NCBI RefSeq assembly: GCF_025398175.1
Contig: NZ_CP099734.1
Location: forward strand, 1,116,001-1,180,000
From: Photobacterium sp. TY1-4
Lineage (GTDB): Bacteria > Pseudomonadota > Gammaproteobacteria > Enterobacterales > Vibrionaceae
Length of the DNA stretch: 64,000 nucleotides
Direction of reading: 5' to 3'
A program made the translations under genes and the position numbers. Positions 1-9,045 of the stretch are shown here, piece by piece (the first letter of the stretch is position 1; each line of letters begins with the position of its first letter). The notes beneath the pieces were generated by a model. The model was not told the DNA's origin and ran no database searches. It was given only the letters and a program-made list of their open reading frames with translations.

Positions 1-210
1 TTTGTACTTGGTCAGGATCGGTTTGACGGTTTCTACGCAAGGATAGGCATCCAAATGCAGGGTTTGCAGGATACGTTCATCGCCCAGTGCCCCCAGGACG
101 ATGCGTTCGACTCCCGGCATGTATAGCGGTTTGAGGCCCGCGGCTTCAATACGGCTCAGAATCTCTTGGGCTTGCGCTTCGCTGGCTTGGGGTTTCAGTA
201 CAATAATCAT
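1..210 (-). CDS. 3-deoxy-7-phosphoheptulonate (DAHP) synthase, class I-beta type, N-terminal part
   Basis: Only the first 70 codons lie in the window; the gene runs off the left edge. The translation begins MIIVLKPQASEAQAQEIL and continues with a GVERIVLGALGD segment and a CVETVKPILTKYK segment. This matches the ferredoxin-like regulatory domain that precedes the TIM barrel in Thermotoga-type (class I-beta) DAHP synthases. The family condenses phosphoenolpyruvate and erythrose-4-phosphate, the first step of aromatic amino acid synthesis. The ATG at 210 follows an AGGAAT Shine-Dalgarno. It lies 71 bases after a trp-type attenuator, so the gene looks like the first structural gene of a tryptophan-controlled operon (inferred). 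The catalytic barrel is not visible, so the family call rests on this domain alone. Confidence 0.75.
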   Translation of the reverse strand, partial: MIIVLKPQASEAQAQEILSRIEAAGLKPLYMPGVERIVLGALGDERILQTLHLDAYPCVETVKPILTKYK

Positions 211-280
211 GGTCGTCTCTATTCCTGAGTTGGGGGCAGCCGGGTCGACGGCGTTGCATATTTTTTGAATGAATCGGTAT

Positions 281-304
281 AAAAAAGCCCGCAATTTTGC
301 GGGC
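281..304 (-). terminator. trp attenuator terminator
   Basis: On the minus strand the stem GCCCGCAAAATTGCGGGC (287-304) is followed by six T residues (286-281). It closely resembles the E. coli trp attenuator. The competing antiterminator arm is visible: GCGGGTAGTGTG at 348-337, overlapping the leader stop codon, can pair with the CACAC and GCCCGC blocks at 313-299. Ribosome stalling on the leader Trp codons would therefore favour read-through. Confidence 0.88.
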
Positions 305-335
305 TTGTGTGTGTTGGGCCATCAGGCACAGCAAA

Positions 336-410
336 TCACACTACCCGCGAAAGGAAGTGCCACCACCAAGAGAAGAAAGCGCAGAGCTGATGATGAAATT
401 GCTGTACCAT
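336..410 (-). CDS. trpL: trp operon leader peptide
   Basis: This 24-codon reading frame starts at the ATG at 410 and stops at TGA (338-336). It has an AGGAT Shine-Dalgarno and encodes three consecutive Trp codons (368-360) in the context FFSWWWHFL. A short leader with a Trp run, followed by an antiterminator/terminator pair, is the standard architecture for transcription attenuation by tRNA-Trp charging. The next gene on the strand is a DAHP synthase rather than trpE, which is unusual. The peptide has no function beyond controlling ribosome position. Confidence 0.88.
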   Translation of the reverse strand: MVQQFHHQLCAFFSWWWHFLSRVV

Positions 411-442
411 GTAAATATCCTGTAAGTTGAATACGGGGTAAC

Positions 443-463
443 TGCGTACTAGTAAACTAGTTC
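443..463 (-). promoter_or_regulatory. TrpR operator
   Basis: The minus-strand sequence GAACTAGTTTACTAGTACGC differs from the E. coli trp operator core by a single base (TTTAC for TTAAC). The CTAGT half-sites are intact. It overlaps the -10 hexamer of the promoter at 451-479, so TrpR bound to tryptophan would block RNA polymerase. Confidence 0.88.
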
Positions 464-479
464 ATAAATTCAATGTCAA
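451..479 (-). promoter_or_regulatory. sigma-70 promoter of the trp leader transcript
   Basis: A perfect -35 box TTGACA (479-474), a 17-base spacer and a -10 box TTTACT (456-451) lie just upstream of trpL. The -10 sits inside the TrpR operator. The -35 box overlaps the region of the divergent rnm start codon. Confidence 0.82.
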
Positions 480-490
480 GAAATTCATTT

Positions 491-1384
491 ATGTTATTTG
501 ATTTACATAGCCACACGACGGCGTCGGACGGCCGCTTATCCCCGGAAGATTTGGTGAAACGCGCCGTGACGCATCGGGTGAATGTGCTGGCGATCACGGA
601 TCACGATACCGTCGCGGGGCTTGCGCCGGCGCAGCAGGCGATTGACGCAGAAAATTTGCCGCTGACGCTCATCAAAGGTATTGAAATATCGACACTTTGG
701 CGAAATTTTGATATTCACATTGTCGGCCTGAATATCGACCCGGAACATCCGGCACTGGTGAGCTTGATTGCCGAGCAGGCCGTGCGTCGGGAAGCCAGAG
801 CTGCGCTGATTGCCGAGCGCCTGGCGAAACACCGGATGCCGGGCGCACTTGAAGGCGCCAAAGCCCTGGCCGGGGATGCGACCCTGACCCGGGCCCACTT
901 TGCCCAGTGGCTGGTGGCACAAGGTTATGCCAAGAATATGCAGGCGGTGTTTAAAAAGTTCCTGACCCGGAATAACCCGGGGTATGTGCCGCCGAACTGG
1001 TGCTCAATTGCTGAGGCGGTGGCCGCGATCCATGCGGCCGGAGGACAGGCGGTGCTGGCTCATCCCGGGCGCTATCAGTTCAACGGCAAATGGCTCAAGC
1101 GTTTGCTGACCTCGTTTGTTGAAGCCAACGGGGACGCGATGGAAGTGGCTCAGCCGCAACAGGCACCGCAGGAGCGCCGTCTGTTGGGCGATTACGCCAT
1201 TGAATATAATTTGCTTGCTTCGCAAGGCTCTGATTTTCATTATCCATCACCATGGACAGAGCTGGGCCGCAACCTCTGGTTGCCCAAGGGGGTGACGGAG
1301 GTCTGGCAGGATTGGCAAGTCGAGAAGAAGCAAGTAGATGAAGCGGCTGCGCCCTCGGCGGAGTCCAGTGAGGAGGAAGAATGA
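491..1384 (+). CDS. rnm: RNase AM / PHP-domain phosphoesterase (TrpH/YciV)
   Basis: This is a PHP-family metal-dependent phosphoesterase. In E. coli the orthologue matures the 5' ends of rRNAs and hydrolyses 3',5'-bisphosphate nucleotides. Metal-ligand motifs are present: DLHSHT at residues 4-9, ITDHD near 38, VLAHPG at 188-193 and GSDFH at 246-250. The last four residues are glutamates. I chose the ATG at 491, which gives an MLFDLHSHT start as is usual for the family, with a weak AAGAA before it. An in-frame ATG at 473 has no Shine-Dalgarno and overlaps the divergent trp -35 box. The stop codon overlaps the start of yciO, indicating translational coupling. Confidence 0.9.
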   Translation: MLFDLHSHTTASDGRLSPEDLVKRAVTHRVNVLAITDHDTVAGLAPAQQAIDAENLPLTLIKGIEISTLWRNFDIHIVGLNIDPEHPALVSLIAEQAVRREARAALIAERLAKHRMPGALEGAKALAGDATLTRAHFAQWLVAQGYAKNMQAVFKKFLTRNNPGYVPPNWCSIAEAVAAIHAAGGQAVLAHPGRYQFNGKWLKRLLTSFVEANGDAMEVAQPQQAPQERRLLGDYAIEYNLLASQGSDFHYPSPWTELGRNLWLPKGVTEVWQDWQVEKKQVDEAAAPSAESSEEEE

Positions 1385-2001
1385 GTCAATTTTTTTACGT
1401 TCACCCGGAAACACCACAAAATCGTTTGATCACCCAGGCGGTGGCGATCATTCGCAGCGGTGGGGTGATTGTCTATCCGACCGATTCCGGCTATGCGCTG
1501 GGATGCCAGTTGGAAAACAAACAGGCCCTGGAGCGGATCTGCCGCATCCGCCGCCTGGATGATAAGCACAATTTTACCCTGCTGTGTCGGGACTTATCGG
1601 AGCTGTCGTTATACGCCCGGGTCGATAATACGGCGTTTCGCCTGCTGCGCAATAACACGCCGGGTGCTTATACGTTTATCTTTAAAGGGACCAAGGAAGT
1701 ACCGCGCCGCCTGATGAACCCGAAGCGGAAAACCATCGGGATCCGGGTGCCGGACAATGCGATTGCCCTGGCCCTGCTTGAGGCGTTGGGGGAGCCGATG
1801 ATGTCGACGTCGCTGATCCTGCCGAACAATACGGTGGCAGAATCCGACCCGGATGATATCCGCGATAAGCTGGAGCATGCGGTGGATCTGATCATCAATG
1901 GAGGTTTCCTCGGCGAGCAGCCGACAACCGTGATTGATTTCAGCAATGACACGGTGGAAATCGCTCGTCAGGGTGCCGGCAACCCGGCGCCGTTTCTGTA
2001 A
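1381..2001 (+). CDS. yciO: YciO, Sua5/YciO/YrdC family protein
   Basis: The 206-residue protein spans a single YrdC-like fold. It shows the family's nucleotide and RNA-binding features, including [12 protein letters not shown] near 115 and an STSLI segment near 140. YrdC and Sua5 make threonylcarbamoyl-AMP for the t6A modification of tRNA. YciO is a paralogue whose own role is less certain. The ATG overlaps the rnm stop codon by four bases (ATGA), and GAGGAGGAAG just upstream is a strong Shine-Dalgarno. No terminator separates it from rnm, so the two form an operon. Confidence 0.9.
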   Translation: MSQFFYVHPETPQNRLITQAVAIIRSGGVIVYPTDSGYALGCQLENKQALERICRIRRLDDKHNFTLLCRDLSELSLYARVDNTAFRLLRNNTPGAYTFIFKGTKEVPRRLMNPKRKTIGIRVPDNAIALALLEALGEPMMSTSLILPNNTVAESDPDDIRDKLEHAVDLIINGGFLGEQPTTVIDFSNDTVEIARQGAGNPAPFL

Positions 2002-2126
2002 CGGCGCAACCGAGCTGAGCCTCAATAATCGCCGGGTTGCTTATCTTGGCGGGGTTGCCTGCGGAAAAGCGTGTTTTTCGGTGGTTGTGGCGGTGTTTAT
2101 CGGTGGTAACTGCGGCGCGATTTTGG

Positions 2127-2132
2127 CATAAT
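2127..2132 (+). promoter_or_regulatory. possible -10 element of the rluB promoter
   Basis: CATAAT is preceded by TTGG, 93 bases before the rluB start. No convincing -35 box lies 17 bases upstream. Low-confidence call. Confidence 0.3.
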
Positions 2133-2140
2133 TCGCCGTC

Positions 2141-2182
2141 GCTTTAAGCCTGCTTAAAGCAAGTATTCTTAAAGCAAGTATT
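2141..2182. repeat. inverted repeat plus 15-bp tandem duplication upstream of rluB
   Basis: GCTTTAAG-CCTG-CTTAAAGC (2141-2160) is a perfect 8-bp inverted repeat. The 15-mer CTTAAAGCAAGTATT occurs twice head to tail at 2153-2167 and 2168-2182, with no mismatch. Both lie in the rluB leader, 43 bases before the start codon. Confidence 0.9.
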
Positions 2183-2224
2183 GATGATGTTTCGACGCCT
2201 GTGAAGGCGACAAAGGTTTGTCTG

Positions 2225-3235
2225 ATGAGTGAAAAATTACAGAAAGTGCTGGCCCGTTCCGGCCAGGGTTCCCGCCGCGAGATCGAACTGATGATCCAGA
2301 ACGGGCGTGTGAGTATCGACGGGAAGGTTGCCAAGCTGGGTGATCGTCTGGAAGATCTGAATGCCCTGGTTCGTATCGACGGCCATAAAGTTGATTTGGT
2401 GGCACTTTCTGACGAAGTGTGCCGCGTATTGGCCTATAACAAGCCGGAAGGTGAGTTATGTACTCGGCATGATCCGGAAGGACGTCGTACGGTCTTTGAT
2501 CGCCTGCCGCGCCTGACAGAAGGCCGCTGGGTATCTGTCGGTCGTCTGGATGCCAACACCGCAGGTTTGCTGCTGTTTACCACCGATGGTGAGCTGGCAA
2601 ACCGCCTGATGCACCCGAGCCGCTGTGTGCAACGTGAGTACATGGTCCGTGTGTTCGGTGAGGTGACGGAAGAGATGGTCCGCAACCTGGTGCGCGGCGT
2701 GGAGCTGGAAGACGGCATGGCCCGTTTTGAAGACGTGGTCTACGCCGGTGGTGAAGGTATGAACCACACCTTCTACGTGGTGATCACCGAGGGTCGTAAC
2801 CGTGAGGTACGCCGCCTGTGGGATTCACAAGGGGTGACGGTGAGCCGCCTGAAGCGTGTTCGCTACGGTGACATTTTCCTGACCAAAGATCTGCCGCGCG
2901 GCGGCTGGATGGAACTGGAACTGAAGGAAGTGAACTACCTGCGTGAAATGGTTGAGCTGCCACCGGAGTCAGAAACCATGCTGACCGTGGAAGGCCAGAA
3001 GCGCAAGAAAGGGGTGCGTCAGATCCGTCGTGCGGTGCGTCGTCATGAAGAGCGCGTCAGCGATGAATCGCAGGGTCGCCGTGGTCGTAAAGACCAGCGT
3101 CGTACCACCGGCCGGAGCCAGGAGGCGGAAAGTGGCAATTCACAGCAACAGCGTCGCCGCAAGCCGTCCGGAAATGCAGCGAACCGTCGCAACCCGCTGA
3201 AAAACAAGCCAGCGAAGCCACGTTCACGGAAGTAA
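2225..3235 (+). CDS. rluB: 23S rRNA pseudouridine(2605) synthase RluB
   Basis: RluB isomerises U2605 in helix 93 of 23S rRNA. The 336-residue protein starts [20 protein letters not shown], nearly the E. coli sequence, with an S4 RNA-binding domain over about the first 60 residues. The catalytic loop [13 protein letters not shown] contains the active-site Asp. The ATG at 2225 is chosen by homology. From about residue 255 the protein ends in a long Arg/Lys/Gln-rich low-complexity tail, typical of RluB but variable in length and probably involved in RNA binding (inferred). Confidence 0.93.
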   Translation: MSEKLQKVLARSGQGSRREIELMIQNGRVSIDGKVAKLGDRLEDLNALVRIDGHKVDLVALSDEVCRVLAYNKPEGELCTRHDPEGRRTVFDRLPRLTEGRWVSVGRLDANTAGLLLFTTDGELANRLMHPSRCVQREYMVRVFGEVTEEMVRNLVRGVELEDGMARFEDVVYAGGEGMNHTFYVVITEGRNREVRRLWDSQGVTVSRLKRVRYGDIFLTKDLPRGGWMELELKEVNYLREMVELPPESETMLTVEGQKRKKGVRQIRRAVRRHEERVSDESQGRRGRKDQRRTTGRSQEAESGNSQQQRRRKPSGNAANRRNPLKNKPAKPRSRK

Positions 3236-3282
3236 TCCTTTCGGGAAAACCGGGGTCCCCCCGCCCCCGGGACCATACGAAT

Positions 3283-3310
3283 AAAAAAGCAGCCAATGGC
3301 TGCTTTTTTT
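3283..3310. terminator. bidirectional terminator between rluB and yciK
   Basis: AAAAAAGCAGCC-AAT-GGCTGCTTTTTTT forms a stem with A and T tracts on opposite sides, so it can serve both convergent genes. A second inverted repeat, GGTCCC to GGGACC, precedes it at 3254-3274. Confidence 0.9.
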
Positions 3311-3353
3311 GTCGCGGTTGTTCATGACTGAACTGCCTGAGAGGAAGTTCGGA

Positions 3354-4124
3354 TTAGCTTTCCGTGCTTGCCGGTCCCGGCTGACGTTTTGGCTGCGCAT
3401 CAATACATTGGCCATGGACGTCTTTGCTCTCCGGCCCCATCAGGTAGAGATACAGCGGCATGATATCCGCCGGGGTTTTCAGCAGGGAAGCATCTTCAGC
3501 CGGGAACGCTTTGGCCCGCATGCCGGTTCGGGTGCCGCCCGGATTAATCGCATTAACCCGGACATGGGTGTTGCTCAGCTCGTCGGCCAGCACCTGCATC
3601 ATGCCTTCAGTGGCAAATTTGGAGATGGCGTAAGCGCCCCAGAATGCACGGCCCTGATGGCCCACGGAAGACGAGGTGAAGAGAATTCGGCCGTCTTGGG
3701 CTTTCTTGACCAGCGGCATCAATGCCTGCGTCATCAGGAATTGGGCTTTGACGTTGACCTGCATGACGTCGTCAAAAGTATCTTCACCCAGCTGATCAAA
3801 CGGGCTCAATACGCCCAGCAGACCGGCATTGTGCAGGACCCCGTCGAGATGGCCGAACTGACCTTCAATGGTCTCTGCCATATCTTGGTAGTTCTGCTTG
3901 GTTGCCCCCATCAGATCCAACGGGATAATCGCGGGTTGCGGGTATCCCAGCGCTTCTATTTCATCGTATACGGCTTCAAGCTTTGCCACTGTGCGGCCAA
4001 GCAAAATAACAGTTGCACCGTGAGCTGCGTAGCTGATGGCGGCCTGACGACCGATACCTTCTCCGGCACCGGTTACCAGAATGACGCGATCTTTAAGCGA
4101 ATCGGCAGCAATTTGATATTCCAC
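3354..4124 (-). CDS. yciK: YciK, short-chain dehydrogenase/reductase family oxidoreductase
   Basis: This 256-residue classical SDR has the nucleotide-binding motif VTGAGEGIG near residue 18, an NAG motif (HNAGLLG) near 96 and the catalytic YAISK. The SSS preceding it supplies the catalytic Ser. The NPGGTRTGMRA stretch matches YciK closely. The physiological substrate of YciK is not established. I chose a GTG start at 4124: it follows AAGGAAG with normal spacing and gives an EYQ start matching E. coli MHYQ. A longer frame upstream has no ribosome site. It is convergent with rluB and divergent from sohB. Confidence 0.9.
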   Translation of the reverse strand: MEYQIAADSLKDRVILVTGAGEGIGRQAAISYAAHGATVILLGRTVAKLEAVYDEIEALGYPQPAIIPLDLMGATKQNYQDMAETIEGQFGHLDGVLHNAGLLGVLSPFDQLGEDTFDDVMQVNVKAQFLMTQALMPLVKKAQDGRILFTSSSVGHQGRAFWGAYAISKFATEGMMQVLADELSNTHVRVNAINPGGTRTGMRAKAFPAEDASLLKTPADIMPLYLYLMGPESKDVHGQCIDAQPKRQPGPASTES

Positions 4125-4229
4125 GTGTAACTTCCTTATTGGTTTTTTCGTTTTCCTATTGTATTGCGATAGCGGTATGGGTGACAACTTGGTTACAATG
4201 AAGAAAATGCCAAAAATGAGGACTCAACA

Positions 4230-5291
4230 TTGGATTTTTTGTTTGATTACGGGCTGTTCCTGGCCAAGATTGCCACGGTTGTGATCGCCATTGTCAGCAT
4301 TCTGGTCCTGGCCAAAGGGCTGAGCGGTCGCCAGGGCGGGCGAAAAGGCGAGCTGGAAGTGACGGATCTGACCGAGCAGTATAAAAATACGGTCCACCAG
4401 CTGGAAGCTCACCTGTATGACAAACCGTTGCTCAAAGCGCGGGAGAAAGCGTCGAAAAAATCGGATAAAGAAAAGAACAAGGCCCGCCAGAGCGAAATCA
4501 AAAAAGCGGCCAAGGAAGGGGAGCTGTCTCAGGTCCGTGAGCCGCGGTTATTTGTCCTCGATTTTCACGGCAGCATTGATGCCCGGGAAGTGTCGGCACT
4601 CCGGGAAGAAGTGAGCGCCATTCTGGCCGTGGCGACGGAGGGCGACGAGGTGTTGCTGCGTCTGGAAACCGGTGGCGGGATGGTTCACGGTTACGGCCTG
4701 GCGTCTTCGCAGCTCGATCGCCTCAAAGCTGCCGGGATCACCCTGACCATCGCCGTGGATAAAGTGGCGGCGAGTGGCGGTTACATGATGGCGTGTGTGG
4801 CCGATAAAATCATCTCGGCCCCATTTGCCGTGGTGGGCTCTATTGGCGTGATTGCCCAACTGCCGAACTTTAATAAAGTATTGAAAAAGCACGACATTGA
4901 ATTTGAGCAAATCACTGCGGGTGAATTTAAGCGAACGCTCACGATGTTCGGCGAAAACACGGATAAAGCGCGAGATAAGTTCAAGTCCGAGATCGAAGAA
5001 ACCCACGACCTGTTCAAGCAGTTCATTGCCGAGCATCGTCCGGCTCTGGATCTGGGCGCGGTGGCAACCGGTGAACACTGGTTTGGCAAGCAGGCCCTGG
5101 CGTTGGGGCTGGTGGATGAGATCGGCACCAGTGACGATGTGATCGCCGCTGCGTGTCAGGAGCGGGAAGTGCTGGCCGTACGTTATGTCCAGCGGAAAAA
5201 GCTGGCCGAGAAACTGGCTGGTGCGACCGGTGAAGCGGCGGACAGCCTGTTGCTGAAGTGGATCAGCCGCGGCCAGCGCCCGATTGTCTGA
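4230..5291 (+). CDS. sohB: Probable inner-membrane protease SohB
   Basis: This is a peptidase family S49 (signal peptide peptidase A-like) protein of 353 residues. An N-terminal membrane anchor (residues 8-28, LFLAKIATVVIAIVSILVLA) is followed by a basic linker rich in Lys/Glu at about 60-95, then the protease domain. The catalytic Ser is in VAASGGYMMA and the general-base Lys in GEFKRTLT. The start is TTG at 4230, supported by GAGGA eight bases upstream and by the MDFLFDYGLFLAK sequence shared with E. coli SohB. It is followed by its own terminator. Confidence 0.92.
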   Translation: MDFLFDYGLFLAKIATVVIAIVSILVLAKGLSGRQGGRKGELEVTDLTEQYKNTVHQLEAHLYDKPLLKAREKASKKSDKEKNKARQSEIKKAAKEGELSQVREPRLFVLDFHGSIDAREVSALREEVSAILAVATEGDEVLLRLETGGGMVHGYGLASSQLDRLKAAGITLTIAVDKVAASGGYMMACVADKIISAPFAVVGSIGVIAQLPNFNKVLKKHDIEFEQITAGEFKRTLTMFGENTDKARDKFKSEIEETHDLFKQFIAEHRPALDLGAVATGEHWFGKQALALGLVDEIGTSDDVIAAACQEREVLAVRYVQRKKLAEKLAGATGEAADSLLLKWISRGQRPIV

Positions 5292-5332
5292 GCCATTGGC
5301 AGCGATTCATTTGACCTTCGGGTGAAATCATC

Positions 5333-5363
5333 ACAGCCCCGCCGATGCGGGGCTGTCATTTTT
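5333..5363 (+). terminator. sohB terminator
   Basis: ACAGCCCCGC-CGAT-GCGGGGCTGT (5333-5356) is followed by CATTTTT. It also lies after the stop codon of the convergent yciN. Confidence 0.85.
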
Positions 5364-5396
5364 CTGGCGCACTGGCAGGGTTGATCCGGTGGCCGG

Positions 5397-5645
5397 TTAG
5401 TTGGCCAGGGTAAATTCCGGCGAGAGCTGGTGGGCCAGGTATTTAAACATATTGAACACGGCGGTCGTTTTTTCGGTCGGCAGGCCACGCTCATCGAGGA
5501 AATATTCGCCGCGAAAGATCAGGACCTCGTCTTTTTCTTCGACCGATGTGGCGCGCATGCCTTCCTGGTAGGCCTCGTGATCCTGGATCAGCTGGTTGGC
5601 AATCATCAGTAAGTCTGCGGCAGCAATCGCTTTTTTCTCGCTCAT
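5397..5645 (-). CDS. yciN: YciN family small protein
   Basis: This 82-residue protein starts MSEKKAIAAADLLMIANQLI, with a GAGGAA Shine-Dalgarno upstream. Length, the FRGEYFLDERGLPT segment and the position between sohB and topA match E. coli YciN (83 residues). It is small, soluble and acidic, with no catalytic motif that I recognise. Its function is unknown. Confidence 0.88.
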   Translation of the reverse strand: MSEKKAIAAADLLMIANQLIQDHEAYQEGMRATSVEEKDEVLIFRGEYFLDERGLPTEKTTAVFNMFKYLAHQLSPEFTLAN

Positions 5646-6279
5646 GGGTGTTCCTCTGTCTGAAGCGGCCAGCCCGTGCAACCGGTCTTGGCGTTGGGCG
5701 GTTGAACCTTGGCACTGAACATCAGGCTGTTCGCCCGGGCTTAATGGCGCCAGTGTATTGAAGTTCGTCGCAGAACTCAAATCCACAGGTAAAAGAGGGA
5801 ATTATGGAAATTGGTTAAAGAGTGTGTGGGTTTGGTGAAAATATCCGCGATTTCTGTGAGCCAAGACAAAAATTCATGGGTTTGAATAGTCAAAGCAGTG
5901 CCGAGGTGGTAATCATTAGCGCCCATCGCCTCTTTCCAGAAAGCGGAAAATAGAAAATGAGGCGGCGTTGCGCCACGACAAATACAGCAGGGCAAAGGGT
6001 TTAACCTGTCTTTAACAAGTGGGGAAGGGACGAGCAAACAATTCGTTTTCGGCAAAAAGCAGTTGACCTTCCCGGAATGTAGCCCAATATGTAAATACCA
6101 GTCACATTAAGTAACTATCTGTCCTGAATCCTGGTTTTTTCTGGCATGACGACCGTTTTAGGAATAGTTATTTAATCAGATTGGTTAGTTAGCGTTGCCG
6201 TGCCACTGGGTAAAAATTAACGTGCAACTATTTGTTTTATTATAAAGTTTTGCGAGCACGAGGACGTAATTGAGTCATT
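5646..6279. other. 634-bp divergent yciN/topA intergenic region
   Basis: There is no convincing gene here. It holds the yciN promoter side and a long topA leader. Sequence between about 6060 and 6250 is AT-rich, consistent with a supercoiling-sensitive topA promoter region (inferred). I see no hairpin with a T tract and no small reading frame with a good ribosome site. Confidence 0.6.
6063..6091 (+). promoter_or_regulatory. possible topA promoter
   Basis: TTGACC (6063-6068), a 17-base spacer and AATATG (6086-6091) make a moderate sigma-70 match about 190 bases before the topA start. Confidence 0.35.
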
Positions 6280-8925
6280 ATGGGTAAATCTCTCGTTATC
6301 GTGGAGTCACCAGCCAAGGCGAAAACTATAAATAAGTACTTGGGTAAGGACTTCATTGTTAAATCAAGCGTGGGTCACGTCCGTGATTTGCCGACGGGTG
6401 CACGAAGCACGGGTAAAAAAGCGGCCCCGATCTCTACCAAAGGGTTGAGCGCCGAAGAGAAAGCCCGCATCAAAAAAGAAAAAGAACGTAAGGCGCTGAT
6501 TAACAAGATGGGGGTCAACCCTTATCAGGCTTGGGAAGCGCACTACGAAGTGCTGCCGGGGAAAGAAAAAGTAGTTCATGAACTACAGAAGCTGGCAGCG
6601 GATGCTGACTATGTCTATCTCGCGACCGATTTGGACCGCGAAGGAGAGGCAATTGCGTGGCACCTTCGTGAGCTCATCGGTGGCGATGAGGAACGTTATA
6701 AGCGCGTGGTTTTTAACGAGATCACCAAAAATGCAATTCAGCAGGCGTTTGAGCAGCCTGGTGAAGTTAATATCGACGGCGTGAATGCGCAGCAGGCCCG
6801 CCGTTTCCTGGACCGGGTGGTCGGCTTTATGGTCTCACCGCTGCTGTGGAAGAAAGTCGCGCGCGGCTTGTCCGCCGGTCGGGTTCAGTCCGTGGCCGTG
6901 AAGCTGATCGTCGAGCGTGAGCGCGAAATCAAAGCCTTCACCCCGGAAGAATACTGGGATATGCACGCCAACACCCACACGCAGGGCAGTGATGCCCTGC
7001 GCCTGATGGTGGCGCAGCAGGCGGGGAAAGCCTTCCGCCCGGAAAATGAAGCCGATACCATGGCAGCCAAGTCGCTGCTGGCGCAGGCCGCATTCACCGT
7101 GGTTGAACGTGAAGACCGCCCGACCAGCAGTAAGCCCTCGGCACCTTACATTACTTCGACGCTGCAGCAGGCGGCCAGTACGCGCCTGGGCTACGGGGTA
7201 AAACGGACCATGGGCCTGGCCCAGCGTCTGTATGAAGCCGGTTATATTACTTATATGCGTACCGACTCGACGAACCTCTCTAAAGAAGCGGTCGAATCTG
7301 CGCGCGAGTACATCGGCAGCGAGTACGGCGAGAACTATCTGCCGGCCAATCCGAATGTGTACGGCAGCAAAGGCAACGCTCAGGAAGCGCACGAAGCGAT
7401 CCGTCCTTCCAACGTGGAAGTGAAAGCGGAGCACCTGGAAGGCATGGATCAGGACGCCGTGAAGCTGTACGACCTGATTTGGCGCCAGTTTGTGGCCTGT
7501 CAGATGGTTCCGGCAAAATATGATTCCACGACCATTACCGTGGAAGCGGGCGAGTTCACGCTGAAAGCCAAGGGACGCACCCTGCGTTTTGCCGGTTGGA
7601 CTCAGGTGCAGCGCCCGTCCGGAAAGAACGAAGATACCACCTTACCGATGGTTCATGTCGGTGAGACACTGAAGCTGGAGAGCCTCGAGCCGAAGCAGCA
7701 CTTTACCAAGCCACCGGCACGCTTTACTGAAGCTGCGCTGGTTAAAGAGTTGGAAAAACGTGGTATTGGCCGTCCGTCGACCTATGCGTCTATTATCTCG
7801 ACCATTCAGGACCGGGGTTATGTGCGGGTTGATCAGCGTCGTTTCTATGCCGAGAAAATGGGTGAAATTGTGTCTGACCGTCTGGACGAGAGCTTCTCGG
7901 ATCTGATGGACTATGATTTTACCGCCCGGATGGAAAACAACCTGGACAAGATTGCCGAAGGCCAGGTGAACTGGAAGAGCGTGCTGGATCAGTTCTTCAG
8001 CGATTTCTCTGCCGAGCTGGAAAAAGCAGAGTGCGATGAAGAAGAAGGCGGCATGAAGCCGAACAAGATTGTGCTGACCGACATCGCGTGTCCGACCTGC
8101 GGTCGCCCGATGGGGATCCGCACTGCATCCACCGGGGTGTTCCTCGGCTGTTCTGGTTACGCGCTGCCGCCGAAAGAGCGTTGCAAAACCACCATTAACC
8201 TGGGGGATGAGGAAGGGATCGTCAATGTCCTGGAGGAAGACGTGGAAACGGCAGCCCTGCGTGCCAAGAAGCGTTGTCCGAAATGTGACACGGCGATGGA
8301 TGCCTACCTGATCGACCAGGAGCGCAAACTGCATGTTTGCGGTAACAACCCGCTCTGTGACGGCTACATCGTCGAGAAAGGGGAGTTCAAACTCAAGGGC
8401 TATGATGGCCCGGTGATTGAGTGTGATAAGTGTGGCTCGGACATGGAGCTGAAGAACGGTCGGTTCGGTAAGTACATGGGCTGTACCAACGACGGCTGTA
8501 AGAACACACGGAAGATTCTGAAAAACGGTGAAATTGCGCCGCCGAAAGAAGACCCGGTACACTTCCCGGAACTGCCGTGCAGCCAGGATCCAGATGCGTA
8601 CTTCGTGCTGCGCGACGGGGCTTCCGGTCTGTTTATGGCCGCCAGTACGTTCCCGAAATCCCGGGAAACCCGTGCGCCGTTGGTCTCCGAGCTGGCCCAG
8701 TTTAGGGATCGTCTGTCGCCGAAGTTTGCTTACCTGGCTGATGCGCCGCAGGCCGATCCGGATGGTCGTCCGACCGTGGTACGCTTTAGCCGTAAAACGA
8801 AGGAAAACTATATTCGTTCGGAAATCGACGGCAAGCCTTCCGGCTGGACCGGGCTGTTCATTGACGGGAAATGGGAAATTACCGACAAGCGTAAAAAGCC
8901 GAAAGCTGAAAAATCGGAAGACTAA
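6280..8925 (+). CDS. topA: DNA topoisomerase I
   Basis: Type IA topoisomerase of 881 residues, which relaxes negative supercoils. The N-terminal TOPRIM domain starts [20 protein letters not shown] and includes the acidic [12 protein letters not shown] motif. The catalytic tyrosine is Y325 in [10 protein letters not shown]. The C-terminal third carries zinc-ribbon repeats: CPTCGRPMG with a later [10 protein letters not shown] with CGNNPLC, and [10 protein letters not shown] with CTNDGC. A basic tail follows. The length is slightly above that of E. coli (865). The ATG follows GAGGACG-type sequence. It sits between yciN and the cysB region, as in enterics. Confidence 0.97.
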   Translation: MGKSLVIVESPAKAKTINKYLGKDFIVKSSVGHVRDLPTGARSTGKKAAPISTKGLSAEEKARIKKEKERKALINKMGVNPYQAWEAHYEVLPGKEKVVHELQKLAADADYVYLATDLDREGEAIAWHLRELIGGDEERYKRVVFNEITKNAIQQAFEQPGEVNIDGVNAQQARRFLDRVVGFMVSPLLWKKVARGLSAGRVQSVAVKLIVEREREIKAFTPEEYWDMHANTHTQGSDALRLMVAQQAGKAFRPENEADTMAAKSLLAQAAFTVVEREDRPTSSKPSAPYITSTLQQAASTRLGYGVKRTMGLAQRLYEAGYITYMRTDSTNLSKEAVESAREYIGSEYGENYLPANPNVYGSKGNAQEAHEAIRPSNVEVKAEHLEGMDQDAVKLYDLIWRQFVACQMVPAKYDSTTITVEAGEFTLKAKGRTLRFAGWTQVQRPSGKNEDTTLPMVHVGETLKLESLEPKQHFTKPPARFTEAALVKELEKRGIGRPSTYASIISTIQDRGYVRVDQRRFYAEKMGEIVSDRLDESFSDLMDYDFTARMENNLDKIAEGQVNWKSVLDQFFSDFSAELEKAECDEEEGGMKPNKIVLTDIACPTCGRPMGIRTASTGVFLGCSGYALPPKERCKTTINLGDEEGIVNVLEEDVETAALRAKKRCPKCDTAMDAYLIDQERKLHVCGNNPLCDGYIVEKGEFKLKGYDGPVIECDKCGSDMELKNGRFGKYMGCTNDGCKNTRKILKNGEIAPPKEDPVHFPELPCSQDPDAYFVLRDGASGLFMAASTFPKSRETRAPLVSELAQFRDRLSPKFAYLADAPQADPDGRPTVVRFSRKTKENYIRSEIDGKPSGWTGLFIDGKWEITDKRKKPKAEKSED

Positions 8926-8933
8926 TCCGACAT

Positions 8934-8960
8934 AAAAAACCGCCGAAAGGCGGTTTTTTT
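8934..8960. terminator. bidirectional terminator after topA
   Basis: AAAAAACCGCC-GAAA-GGCGGTTTTTTT has A and T tracts on both flanks, between the convergent genes topA and miaE. Confidence 0.9.
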
Positions 8961-9045
8961 ATGGCTGAACGCGATAGCGCAACGTTGGCTTGAGCAGAGA
9001 TAGGTGACATCGAGTGGGATGACGCCACCTCAACGGCTGATGTGC

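Noticed and set aside
3309..4130. 273-codon plus-strand frame over yciK
   Set aside because: Antisense to a clear SDR gene; its product has no family features.
5777..6055. 92-codon minus-strand frame upstream of topA
   Set aside because: No ribosome site, no hydrophobic core or motif, and unusual composition; probably chance.
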